A DNA stretch of 64,000 nt from Melitaea cinxia (taxonomy: Eukaryota; Arthropoda; Insecta; Lepidoptera; Nymphalidae): positions 9,062,001-9,126,000 of the forward strand of contig NC_059406.1 in the NCBI RefSeq assembly GCF_905220565.1. Direction: 5' to 3'. The notes beneath the pieces were generated by a model. That model ran no database searches, was not told where the DNA came from, and saw only the letters and a program-made list of their open reading frames with translations. Below, in pieces: positions 52,383 through 63,890 of the stretch (position 1 is its first letter; each line of letters starts with the position of its first letter). Made by a program: the position numbers and the translations under genes.

Positions 52383-53672
52383 CGAGGGGAGGTCCAAACG
52401 TTCAAGGAATGGGGGGGATGGAGTGTAGATAGGGTAGCTCACTTAGTGTCATACTAATTGGGAGTCATCATTAGTATATAAACTGAGTTTCAGCCCTAAT
52501 GCGTCATTCGCTTACGAACACTCGCCTGCTAAACAAGTAAATCAGGAAGAAAACTGCAACTATGGAGAAAATTGACCACCGTGCTGTGATAAAATTCCTT
52601 ACCAAGCAAGGAAAGACAGCTCAGACCATTTTGAATGAAATGGAAACCGTTTATGGGGAACAGTGCCCTCGTAAATTAATGATTTACAAGTGGCATGGTC
52701 TTTTTAAACATGGTCGGGAGTCGATTGAAGACGACCCCCGCTCGGGAAGGCCAGTTGAGGCCACCACATCAGACATCATCGAAAAAGTGGAAAAAATTGT
52801 ACTGGAGGACACCCGTTTGAAGAAAAAACGTTATCTGCATTACTTCGAGTATCCTACATGACCACCTGGGTATGACAAAAGTCAGTGCAAGATGGGTATC
52901 GAGAATGCTCACGCCGCTTCAGAAACAACAACGCGTCGATGCGTCAAAACAATTTTTGGAGTTGTGTTGAGACGAACCTGCTCAGATTTTGGAGCAGATT
53001 GTTACCGGAGCGTAAACATGGGTTCATCACTTTGAGCCTGAGTCCATACAAGAGTCCATGCAATGGCATAAAAAGGGGACACAACCGCCAAAGAAATTCA
53101 AAGTTTCGGAGTCGGCTGAAAAGTTGATGGCTCTTGTGTTTTGGGATTGTGATTATATTACTGATTGATTACAAAGAAAAGGGAAGGACCATAACCGGAG
53201 AATACTACGAAACGATATTAGAAAATTGAAGGAGGCCATCAAGGAAAAACGTCGAGGAAAATTGACTAAGAGTGTGTTGCTCTTGCAAGACAACGCGCCG
53301 GTTCACAATAGCAGAGTTGCAATGGCTGCTCTGCACACGCATGGCTTCGAATCACTAGTCCACCCACCCTACAGTCCAGAACTGGCCCCAAGTGATTTTT
53401 ATTTGTTTCCTAATTTAAAAAAAAAGACTTAAGGGGAAGGAAATTTTCCGACGACAATGGGGTAAAGGAGGCAATTTTAGCTTATTTTGACGCAAAAGAT
53501 AAAAAATATTTTTACGATGGCTTAGAAAGATTATTTCATAGATCTAATAAATGTATTCAGCTTTATTTAACTATTGATTTTTTAAGGGTGACTATATTGA
53601 AAAGGAAAAATAGATTTATTGGTTAATTTTACTTCAAACCCTTCCATTCCACGAATTTTGGACCTCCCCTCG
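52383..53672 (+). mobile_element. Mariner element with TA target duplication (inactive)
   Basis: Ends CGAGGGGAGGTCCAAA and its inverse TTTGGACCTCCCCTCG form terminal repeats of about 30 bp with some mismatches, flanked by TA on both sides. The length, about 1290 bp, is normal for mariner. It lies on the + strand, opposite to gish, in the gish 5' intron. Confidence 0.9.
52562..53470 (+). pseudogene. Mariner transposase pseudogene
   Basis: An intact start (MEKIDHRAVIKFLTKQGKTA) and the N-terminal domain ending RSGRPVEA are followed by frameshifts. The usual first catalytic Asp, in a TGDETW-like motif, is replaced: the sequence reads V-T-G-A-stop-T-W-V-H-H-F near 52998-53030. The second and third Asp are present in QDNAPVH and PSDFYLF, with 34 residues between them, the mariner D34D spacing. 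The product cannot be active. Confidence 0.85.
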
Positions 53673-53951
53673 TATATCACCTAATTCCTTTTCGTCGATT
53701 TAAGTCGTGAACGTTAATCAACGCTCCAACGTTAGTTTTAAACGGTATTTGGTTATTTCTAATTAACATTTACAACTTGAAAAAATATCACATCGTTAAA
53801 TTTTACCGCAAACGATAACTATTTTTTTTCCTTGATAAAATATTTCGTTAATCTGTTGTTCGAGCCCCGGTGGGGTGAATTTAATTAAGGTTTTATTGAG
53901 GCTATTTTTAAATTGAATAAATGTTTAGTACGCAAGCAGATTTATAAAATA

Positions 53952-54125
53952 CTAGCTGACATGGCGAACTTCATACCGCCTTATTTTTGTTAAATATAAT
54001 AATTACATATATCAAAATAAAATACAGCATATCTTTCAAGTTGAATCAAACTACACAGGTGTGCAAATTTGATTAAACTCGGTTAAGTAGTTTAGGAGTC
54101 CATCGCGGACAAACAACGTTATTAC
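53952..54125 (-). mobile_element. Helitron-like 3' end fragment
   Basis: Read in reverse, it ends GAAGTTCGCCATGTCAG-CTAG|T, with CTAAACTACTTAACCGAGTT inside, which resembles other helitron-type ends here. The 5' end is missing. Confidence 0.45.
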
Positions 54126-55844
54126 GCGCAATTTATATTCATTGAGATTTATAATACTCAATGTGAATAACTTATAATTAATGCAAAACTTATAAGTCTT
54201 ATGGATTTAAAATATAATTAATTGTTCAAAAGTATGGCAGCACGTCCTTAAACATTGTATTTAAAACATCTTGAGACGATTTAGTACTAAAAATATCGTT
54301 GACATTTAAACGATCTTACTAGGTTAACAGTTAATAACTAAAATCTTTCGACGTCTGTTAATATTAAGAAATTAAAGGATGTGAGTCACGTTAGTTACGA
54401 TATATTGTTGCATGTTTTATTATATTTCTTTTAAGCTTGAAATAACTATCTACGACTGACGGTAAGTACCAGTTTTCAAAATAAATTCATCATAAAAGGA
54501 AATATGTATGCCGAAAAGTAACTTATTAAAAAGTACGAGTAGTTATGTAGCTCTCGGATCATTGAGTTGTAGCGCAAAAGCAGACAGAGGCATATCAGAT
54601 AATATAATTAGAAGGCATTATAACAAAACCCAATTTGTTGATTGTATGAAAGTGCTCCGTGACGTCACAGCTCGGTGATTCATCAGCAGGTACAATGGTA
54701 TATTGTGAAGATCGTCACTATCAGATCTCAATGGTACCGTATCTTATCAGCTCGGAAATAAAATGGAACAATACGACTTACTGTCGTCGATGAGCCATTT
54801 TACTACTAATAATGTTATCAATTTTATTCTTTTATGGTCACCGACAACTCGGCCATTTTTTTTAATTCCTTGTATGAAGCGAAAAACGATACGTAGGTAA
54901 TTATGAAAACGTATAGTCTTTTAATTTAAACAATAATTAATAACAAATCCTTTCTTCGTCTATAAAGTATGCAGTAAACAATATCTAATACAACTTACGA
55001 AGGCTTTTTTCCTTTTCATTTTGATGTAAGGGACAAGTCATTATTCGTGATCTTAAGGTCTGAGATGACCCAATAAACTGTTTGATTCAATACTGGGGAA
55101 AAGGGTAAATTTTTTGAATAAAGTATGTGAAATCCATTCCGTTTTGAGTTACGGAAGTATTTCTAAATGATTTAATTACATTTCAATATGGCAACTAAAA
55201 ACTATCCCGTACCTTCTTATTATTAATAACAAATTTTGAATAAGCAGAAAACTAATACGTATAAATTGGTATAAACGTAGTTATATATTACAATTATATA
55301 TACACATGCTAAATATGAATATAATAAAATGCAATGCAGTTAAAAGTAAAACAATTCATGGGAAAAGCGAGGAAAAACAAAATAAAATCTCAAAACCTTT
55401 AGAATATATTATATAGTACTGAAAATAAAATTAAAAGTTAAAACAGAACGATGAGACAATTACTTTAACATTATGGTACGAAATTAAGGTATTATTTGTA
55501 ATATTTTATTTAAAGAATTCTTAGATATGACGCATGTATAAGGCATAATATATAATAATTATCGTATTTGATAAAAATATGCAATAAGCTTAGTTATAAA
55601 GACGTATTGATTAAAGATATGCCTATATCATATTCAATAAGATTTTTTTCTATATTTATCTGAAATTTCTAAAACGACATTATATAAAATACATCGAAAA
55701 AAATCACATTATCGATACAAATATATTTAGAACATTATTAGTATAAGAATAAGCGTATCTTATAACACGAGAAGTTTAGGTTCGATATATATATTTAAAA
55801 AAAAAATTTCTTTAGCCATCGCGTACCATTCACGCCATGACGCG

Positions 55845-56179
55845 GACGCCGCGTTTGCACAACGGTCACAGCTATGAATTGTGCCTGTTGCGCTGGAGGT
55901 TGCGGGTTCAATGCACCGCACATGACAAACATTTGTATTGGCCATAGGTGTTTGCCGTGGTCTGGGTGTTTGTGCAGTCCTTGGGGTCTCCCTACCGTGC
56001 TTTGGAGAGCACGTTAAGGTCGCTCACGGTTGTTATCACGTACACCTGATAGCGATCGTTACGGAGCAGCGTGGTGGATTAAGCTTTGATCCTGCTCCTA
56101 CATGGGGAAAGAGGCCCATGCCCAGTTGTGAGATATTACAGGCTGAAGCGGCATTAATAAAAAAAAAAAAAAAAAAAAA
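55845..56179 (+). mobile_element. Family-B SINE with 21-base A-tail
   Basis: CACAACGGTCACAGC (A-box side) and GGTTGCGGGTTCAATGC (B-box region) are followed by the family body. It ends TACAGGCTGAAGCGGC and an A run at 56159-56179. The long, uninterrupted tail suggests a younger insertion. Confidence 0.8.
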
Positions 56180-57154
56180 CAGGTGCTTCGTAGAGAAATG
56201 TAGCGACTTGTCTAAGCAGTATTATTTAGCATTACACAAGACACATTAAAAAATGTCGATATTCAAAATTAATATAATGAAATAATCTTAAAAGAATTTA
56301 ATATCGTAAAAATAGTATTTAAAAAACTACACAATCATCACGTACCGTACAATACCACCAATACCATACAATTTACGTTGATCATTCAGTGTCCACGAAA
56401 AAGTATACAATTTAATCTTATTTTTATTAGTATGGTCAGTGTTTTTGTAAACAAATGCTTTACAGCACTCATATAATTAAAATCACATGATAATAACGTC
56501 TGATAGAGGTTATGATGAAAAAATTAAGTCAACCATTGTCTGTATCTGACCCTTGTCCACGCGAATCGAGGTCACAGTTTCATTCATAACATTATGAACA
56601 GGATTTTTTTCTTCACAAGCGACGCCGTCGACTATAAACTCTGAGATAATATAGCACGAACTGAAGGGCGTTGTTACGTCGATACACTCTGTTTGGTTTT
56701 AAAAATAATTTATATATTGTTTATGCTTTCCCAAAAAAGTGTACCGTGTATGTATAATGGTAATAGTATATATAATAAATAAGGCTATTATAGTAACTTC
56801 TAAATTTTTATATTACACAACTGATAACTGTTATAAAAACGAATTGTTACCAACAAAAATAATTGAACGAAAAATGTGACAAAAGGCCACGACGATAACA
56901 GTTTTATTTTTTGTACGGAAACTTAAAGTCTGAAGTCACATTTCCTAAGCTTTTTTTAAACTAATAAGAAGAATTTTAAGGAAAGAGAGAAATTTAATTT
57001 ATTTTACGTTGCTTGCGTTATACATAAAATACAATATTAAAAAAAAATGTTAAAAAAATTAAACGGAAATAACTTGATTAACGTCGACTGCGCTGAATCG
57101 AACACGTTAGTGAATATACCTCTGAGTATGAAATAATTGTGTTTGCTCGCAAAC

Positions 57155-57225
57155 GAAAAAAAAACCGACTTCAATTACATCGAAGAGTAATACAACGTAG
57201 ATCGACGAAAAAATAGTAATACTTT
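57155..57225 (+). mobile_element. Family-D internal fragment
   Basis: Reads AAAACCGACTTCAATTACAT, CGAAGAGTAATACAACGTAG and ATCGACGAAAAAATAGT, the segment that precedes the tandem units at 62459-62515. It is cut off after about 65 bp. Confidence 0.55.
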
Positions 57226-57695
57226 GTTCGTATTCCATATAACGCGACATTATAAAATTGTAGAATTATATAATGTTCTACTGTTATTTCTAACATTTTG
57301 TTAGCGATTGTAGGCAGAAATTTCATAAAAGGCCCGTCGTCGATTCGCGCGAAGCGCTGACATCGCTTATTACGGCGGGTTTTATAGTTGAAGCGGATTT
57401 ATATTGAATTACGGTTTATGTCTTTTTTTATTAAAAATATGTAATGTTCATGTTTTCACACAGCTCCGATGCACGACTGGAGTTTACCCCTTCAGATCAA
57501 CTGTCTAAATAGGCACAAAAAGGCTTACTAGTCTAAGAAATATATTATTACTATATCAAATTGTAAATAAATGAATGCAATAACGCCATCTATCGGAACC
57601 TAATTGCGTTATTAGAAAACGTCTGAACGCCATCTCTAACAAGGTCATTTGTTCAGTAGATTTTACTGTTCAATTTTTTCATTCCGGGGCCTTAA

Positions 57696-58994
57696 CCCTT
57701 AATTACTCGCATGGGGTCAAACCATTTTTGGATTAAAAAATGAAGCACTTGGCGCGGCCCGATTTCCCCTGCGCCCTCGCTAGCTTCATAACGCGCGTCC
57801 AAGTTTGTATTTTACTAGCGACCAAGTCACAGGAGTGGAAGGATGCGTCGCTGCACTCTTCAGCGGTGACCCCGTGCGAGTAATTACGTTACTTTTTTGG
57901 GAGAGGTAAGTTTTTTATTTTATGAATTTTTTTTGTGTATTATGAATGATATTTGTGTTATTGTATGTTCAGTGAATAAATGTTTGTTATAAATATGTTT
58001 TTTTCATCTTTATACAATGAAATTACCAAAAAATTCCGTTTTACTACGAGTTTTGTCTTTTTGTCAGAGTTAGTCATGGATAGGAGAGAACAGCAAATTG
58101 CGCAATGGTTGGTGGTTCTGATAAAGAAGAAGTGGGAGGGTCAGGTTTCTTATGTTCAAAAACCAAATAAAGCTGTTGTGTTGTTATCTTCCATGCATCA
58201 TGTAGCGCATATCGACCCAGCCTCAACTGACAAGCAAAAACCTGAAATAATAACATTTTACAACAGCACTAATGGAGGAATGGACACCAATGATCACTTG
58301 TGTAGTACATTCAATGTAGGGAGGTGAACCAAAAGGTGGCCGTTAGCCATTTCCTTCCATCTGATAAATGTTTCAGGCATAAATGCACTCATTGTACATC
58401 GAGTAAATACCGAAAAATCACGTACTCACATGAGGCGTAATTTCTTGCGGCAATTGTCTGTTAAACTTATTCATAATAACTAAAAACGACAACTTGAAAT
58501 CAGAGCAATTTCTAAGGAGGTAAAAAAACGTCTGATGGAAGTGCATGAGTTGGAAAATCGAGTCCCGCCAACCACTGCAAAACGCGGACGTTGCAACAGC
58601 TGCCCGAGGAAATGTGATCACAAAGTACCAACAAAATGCAAGAAATGTGCAAGATTTGTGTGCTATGATCATTCTGAGATGTACTTTCAACAGTGTTACA
58701 AGAGTGATTGGGAGAGTCCCTAAAAAATACGAGTATTTACTATGATCTCAGTATACCTAAGTACAAATTGTTGATTATTGATAATAATTTTAGTTTAACT
58801 TGTTTTTGTATAATTAGTTAGTAATTAATGTTATTACTTATAGATATTATAGAATAAACAAAGCACTTTAATAATAAAATAGTTTCATTTACTTGTATAT
58901 TTAAAAATATATTAAAAGCTACTTATACTGTTTGGGGTCATCTGTGACCCCATGCGAGCAGTAATGTAATATTCTTTGTGCGAGTAATTAAGGG
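57696..58994 (+). mobile_element. piggyBac-like element with TTAA target duplications
   Basis: TTAA at 57692-57695 and 58995-58998 flank CCCTTAATTACTCGCA and its exact inverse TGCGAGTAATTAAGGG, interrupted only at the innermost bases. A subterminal GCATGGGGTCA is repeated in inverse as TGACCCCATGC. At about 1.3 kb it is shorter than an autonomous piggyBac, so the N-terminal transposase part is deleted. Confidence 0.88.
58073..58723 (+). pseudogene. piggyBac-like transposase C-terminal remnant
   Basis: One reading frame, broken by two in-frame stops (about 58325 and 58485), contains KAVVLLSSMHH, FYNSTNGGMDTND (with the conserved G-G-x-D), RWPLAISFHLINVSGINA, and a C-terminal Cys-rich domain. 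In that domain the cysteines follow CNSCPRKCDHK, TKCKKCARFVCYDH and then QQC. The GGxD and Cys-rich parts are typical of piggyBac transposases. The upstream catalytic region is missing. Confidence 0.82.
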
Positions 58995-59035
58995 TTAAAT
59001 GAAAATCGATTCTTAAGGAGAAAACTCCAAAAACA

Positions 59036-60219
59036 GTCAAGTAAATACGCCATATCAGATATAGCTCAAAAAGTTCGAGTCAAATCTCAATTATATTTAA
59101 ATGGGACCACATGACAAGCACCACCTATCGATTAAAAAAAGAATCATCGATATCGGTCCACCCAGTAAAATAGTAATGAGGTTAATATAACGTTGGTCGA
59201 CGTAAAATAGCCAAGTAAATACCCAGTATTAGCGATAACTCAAAAATTAAAAGCTCAAATATATTTATAACGAATAAACTGCTACTCTCTACTCTAGTGG
59301 AATATTGTAATTTGATCGATAGTGAACGAAGTAATTTCATTACATTTTGATAGATGGCGTTGTGGCAAAGTATTGAACATGACCACAGTCGTCTTAACAT
59401 CGTCATGTAAATACGTGTCATCAAAGATTACTCAAAAATTGCTCATTATATCTCAATCATATTTAAAACGGACGACATGACAAGTATTAGCTTTTGATTT
59501 ATACAAAAAAGATCAAAATCAGTGCACCCAGTAAAAAGATATAACGTATAATACAACGTAGGGTGACGAAAAAACCGTCAAGTAAATACGCAATATTAGA
59601 TATAACTCACAAATTACGAATCAAATCTCAATTAAATTTGAATGGGACCACGTGACGAATAGTAGCTTTTAATTTATATAAGAAACGTCAAAATCGGTGC
59701 ACCCAGTAAAAAGTTATGAGGTATAATACAACGTAAGGTGACGAAAATAATGTCAAGTAAATACGCGTTATCAAAGATTAATCAAAAAGTAGTTATCAGA
59801 TCTCGATAAAATTTATATGTGACCACATGATAAACATCAGCTTTCGATTAAAGTAAAAATTATCAAAATCGATACACCCAGTAAAAAGTTATTGCGGATT
59901 TTCAAGAGTTTCTCTCGATTTCTCTGGGATCCCATCATCAGATCCTGGTTTCCTTATCATGGTACCAAACTAGGGATATCCCCTTTCCAACAAAAAAAGA
60001 ATTATCAAAATCGGTACACCCAGTAGAAAGTTATGTGGTATAATACAACGTAGGTCGACGAAAAAAGCGTCAAGTAAAAACGCATTATTAGATATAATTC
60101 GAAAAGTAGTTGTTAGATCTCAAATAAATTTAAATGGGACCAATCGGCACACACCACCTTTCGATTAAAACAAAATTTGTCGAAATCGGTCTACCTGGTC
60201 AAAAGTTCTGATGTAACAT

Positions 60220-60255
<36 letters not shown>

Positions 60256-60291
60256 GTCGAATTGAGAACCTCCTCCTTTTTTTGAAGTCGG
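59036..60291. repeat. Tandem array of about 174-bp units ending at a family-D right end
   Basis: The landmark GTCAAGTAAATACG (with variants) begins at 59036, 59210, 59402, 59577, 59752 and 60069, so spacing is 174-192 bp with one longer interval that holds the GGGATCCCATCATCAG block. Each unit also has GGGACCACATGAC-type and AAATCGGTGCACCCAGTAAA-type motifs. It finishes with an A run (60223-60250), TCCTCCTTTTTTTGAAGTCG and TTAA at 60292. The left end is not recognisable. Confidence 0.75.
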
Positions 60292-60423
60292 TTAAAAATA
60301 GCGCTAGTACGTCGCTCCTAAGACCTACTTTTTGGTCGGCAAAGTTTTCTACAGTTCCACTAGTTTGTTATAGACAAGCCACGATTTTATTGTTGTTTTG
60401 AAGTGGAGAAAATGGAGAATTTA

Positions 60424-60591
60424 TCTATACTATTATTATAAAGAGGTAAGTTTCTAACTTTGTTTGTTTATAGGGGGGTAATCTTCGCAAATACTGATCC
60501 GATCACGAAAATTCTTTCACTAACCGAAAGTTATTCAAGAGTGACATAGGCTATATTTTATTTTAATTGAACCAAAAAATTCAGTGAAAAA
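60424..60591 (+). mobile_element. Helitron-like element (family H3), 5' part
   Basis: A|TCTATACTATTATTATAAAG at the start, then AGGTAAGTTTCTAACTTTGT and TCCGATCACGAAAATTCTTT as in 36197-36478. It is cut by the next element at about 60591. Confidence 0.65.
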
Positions 60592-60810
60592 TCTTATATA
60601 TAAAATTCTAGTGCCACAATGTTAGTTACAATATTCCTACGAAAAGGATGGACCGATTTTCATTTTGTGTACATATCGGGTAGGTCTGAGAATAGGCCAA
60701 CATCTATTTTTCATATAGCTAAGTTATAAAGGGGTAGGGGGGGGAGATTAAGGGGGGTTAATACATATACGGTAAAACAACGTTTGCGGGGTCAGCTCGT
60801 TTGTAAAATG
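60592..60810 (+). mobile_element. Second helitron-like element abutting the first
   Basis: Starts TCTTATATATAAAATTCTAG, contains GGATGGACCGATTTTCATTT and CGGGTAGGTCTGAGAATAGG, and ends near GCGGGGTCAGCTCGTTTG. A degenerate CTAG/T end would be at about 60798. Confidence 0.5.
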
Positions 60811-61419
60811 TTTTTAAAAAATCCGTTCATACAAATATTCAATAAAGGTGAACTCGAAAGTTTTGGTATGGCTACAAATGTTTGGCGTTTATTTCACGTT
60901 TCGTTTTTACTCTTTTGGCGACATAATTACAAAACTGTTGGCAATGAAATTTAATGATAAATAAATTATTCTTATACGAAATATCTACTAGGTCCTTATT
61001 TATACAGTGTAAAGCAGCGGTTATCTAGTAGTTTGTTTTGTATGCATATTATAGACAAACTTATATAACAGTTACATATTACGGTAGCTTATTTGCCGCA
61101 ACTACACCCACGTGCGCTTCGCTATAGACATTGCCCTTAAATATCCTGTAACTATCGACCGCTACAAAACGTATAAGGTATAAGTATTACTACGAGCATG
61201 TCCTACACATACATCTACTCAAAACTTTATAGACGTCATATATAAAATATATTCGTAGAGTAAAAGTAAACAAACTGGTTTCATGTATTGTCACATAACG
61301 ACAGTTAAATTCAAAACAAGTAAGAACGATAATAATAAAAAAGTCGGTTTTAAGAGGAAAGGGTACCGAAGAGACTTTTCAAAAATAGGTATTTGAATAA
61401 AATGTTTCTGTCGCGCTGC

Positions 61420-61525
61420 ATGCCGCTACCGCGCCCCGCGCCATCTCCGCCCCGTTTTTTCTATGTGTGACTGTCGTGTTGTTAGTGTGCGCCGGCTATC
61501 CAGCTATTAATTGTTGACGATATTT
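61420..61525. other. GC-rich patch of unknown nature
   Basis: CGCGCTGCATGCCGCTACCG, CGCCCCGCGCCATCTCCGCC and TGTGCGCCGGCTATCCAGC stand out in AT-rich intron sequence. No open frame of note and no inverted ends. It may be a repeat fragment or an old CpG-rich promoter. Confidence 0.3.
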
Positions 61526-62339
61526 TAGTATTCGCATCTTTCGTTTGTGATTGACTACGAGTACATATAGCGCATAGTGCTATTTTTCTGAATTTGGCTT
61601 GTTTTATTGAATTTGTTCTGCATCGTATTGCTGTGACTCGGCTTACTATTATTGAATTTCGTAAACTACTTATTATTTATGTTTTATTATTTTGAATTGG
61701 ATACTCTTTGTGACTTGATACATGTCTATATTTTTGTGGGTAATTATCGAAATACTTAGGTACTTTATTTATGAATTAGGTATGTAATTACATGGTTGAG
61801 GTGTGTGTAAGAATGGATAATGAAATACATACATAATTATAGTGTATACATGTAGTACATAGTATAAGTGTAAGTATAGTATATATATGTAATGTAGTAC
61901 ATACACAGTATAAAATGTTTGCCTTAGTACCTATATAATTTGTAATGTCTCATGTTTGTCGCAGTTATTAATACATGGGTATAGGTTATATATATTAATT
62001 AACATATAATTGCGGCGATATAACAATGGTTAAAAATAATATTATAAATAAAAAAAAAAAACAAGAAAAGCCGCCTGCGTGAAGAACAACTATTAGAAAG
62101 TCAATTGAAAAAAAAAAAATAAATAAATTACACCAATTTCAAACATTATGTACTGTACACTTACAAAAATCATGAAGGCGACTTTTTCAATTATTATTTT
62201 ATTTATGTTTTTTTAGTTAGGCAAATTACGTAATCGATTGAATTTTTTTAAAGAGTGGTTGATTAAAATGACATAACATAACAATACACTTTATTGAACA
62301 CCAACAGAAAATAATAATACGTATCAGATTGATTTTTAA

Positions 62340-62888
62340 CCGACTTCCAAAAAAGAAGGAGGTTCTTAATTCGACTGTATTTTTCTTTTTTTTTTGTATA
62401 TATGTTACTTCAGAACTTTTGACTGGGTGGACCGAGTTCGACTTGTACGCAAAGGAAAAAAAGCCGACTTCAATTACATCGACATGTAATACAACAAAGG
62501 TAGACGAAAATATAGTCAAGTAAATACGCGTTATTAAAGATTACTCAAAAATTTCTTATCAGATCTTGATGAAATTTAAATATGACTACACGATAAACAT
62601 CAGCTTTCGATTAAATTAAAAATCATCAAAATCGGTACATCTAGTAAAAAGTTATGCGGTATAATACAACGTAGGTCGACGAAAATAGTCAAGTAAAAAC
62701 GTATTATTTATATTACTCGAAAAGTTGTTGTTAGATCTCAAATAAACTCAAGTGAGACCAAATGACACACACCACCTTTCGATTAAAAAAAAAATTTGTA
62801 GAAATCGGTCCACTCAGTCAAAAGTTCTGAAGTAACATACATAAAAAATACAGTTAAATTGAGAGCTTCCTCCTTTTTTGGAAGTGGG
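62340..62888. mobile_element. TTAA-flanked inverted-repeat element (family D), full length
   Basis: TTAA at 62336-62339 and 62889-62892 flank CCGACTTCC ... and the inverse GGAAGTGGG. The inverted ends extend about 95 bp (GAGGTTCTTAATTCGACTGT, TTCAGAACTTTTGACTGGGT). Inside are two tandem units beginning at 62515 and 62688. There is no transposase frame. Confidence 0.8.
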
Positions 62889-63444
62889 TTAAAAATAGAA
62901 ACCGATTTTACACGTCTATAGAATTCCTAAGTCGACAAGCTTGAACAGTGAAAGATTTAGTATAAACGAAAGAGGAGTGAGAGGGAAATTCAAGAAGTAA
63001 GCTTTCCTCAGAACGAAAACTGCGTTCATTGGAATCACTAAGAAACTTAAATCGTCGTTTTAGATAAGCAGGTACAACAGGATTAAAAAGAATAGAGTAA
63101 AGTAAGTTGAGAATATACGTATTCCCGAAGTAGGGAATTGGGTGCCACTCAGGGCGTAACTACTGCCGTATCAGCCGTATCAATGATACGGGGCCCCCTA
63201 TTTACAGGGCCCCTAAGGTGTGTAAGCAAAAATTAGTAAAATGCTATCCACAATGTCACTTAATCTTGTGCTTCCTGGAAAAAAGAATAAAAAAACTGTC
63301 ATACATACCTATAGAGTTTTAACTTCAGAAATGACTGAAGTCTGAAAAGCAGTCCCCTTTTATCCGAGTCAAGCGTGCGCCCAATTGTTAATAACATTCT
63401 GTATCGTTTATTTCGGGATTCAGTTAATCATTATTAACAATGAA

Positions 63445-63890
63445 TTAATCTTTTTTATATAAGAATGGGGCACACAAGCAGACGAAGCCATCTGATTTAT
63501 AACGGCTACCGTCGCCCATGGCCTTTAGAGAAAAGATGTAGAGACTAGACGCTTTAAAACCCCCAAATTTTAGCAAGGTCATTCCACACTTTGAATGTAC
63601 GCGGAAACATTGCGCACGAAGCTCGCACATTGGTTGCAAACCACTGGTGGATACAATTAGCACCACTAGACTTCTTGACATCGAAATAATGCAGAACACG
63701 ACAAACGACACTGCTCGTAGTGCACATTACGCATCGCGTGTTCGCACCGTGGAATGCTCGGTGGTGCTTTTCCCTCATCGTCAAGAGTTGAATTCGACGC
63801 AAAAAGAGTGCAAAGAATTTCGCTTACTTTTTCGCATAATATGCCAGAGAGCCTTCAGGTTCGCGCAATGATGGAAGTGTAGACTAAAAA
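63445..63890 (-). pseudogene. Possible LINE reverse-transcriptase remnant
   Basis: GC-richer than its surroundings. On the - strand it reads MREKHHRAFHGANTR and FPRTFKVWNDLAK. The last piece resembles the F-x-R-T-x-x-x-W-N-x-L motif near the C-terminus of R1/Jockey-type polyproteins. Frames shift within the block and ends are not seen. Tentative. Confidence 0.3.

Noticed and set aside
53858..53876. GTTCGAGCCCCGG motif resembling a tRNA T arm
   Set aside because: No acceptor, D or anticodon arms can be built around it.
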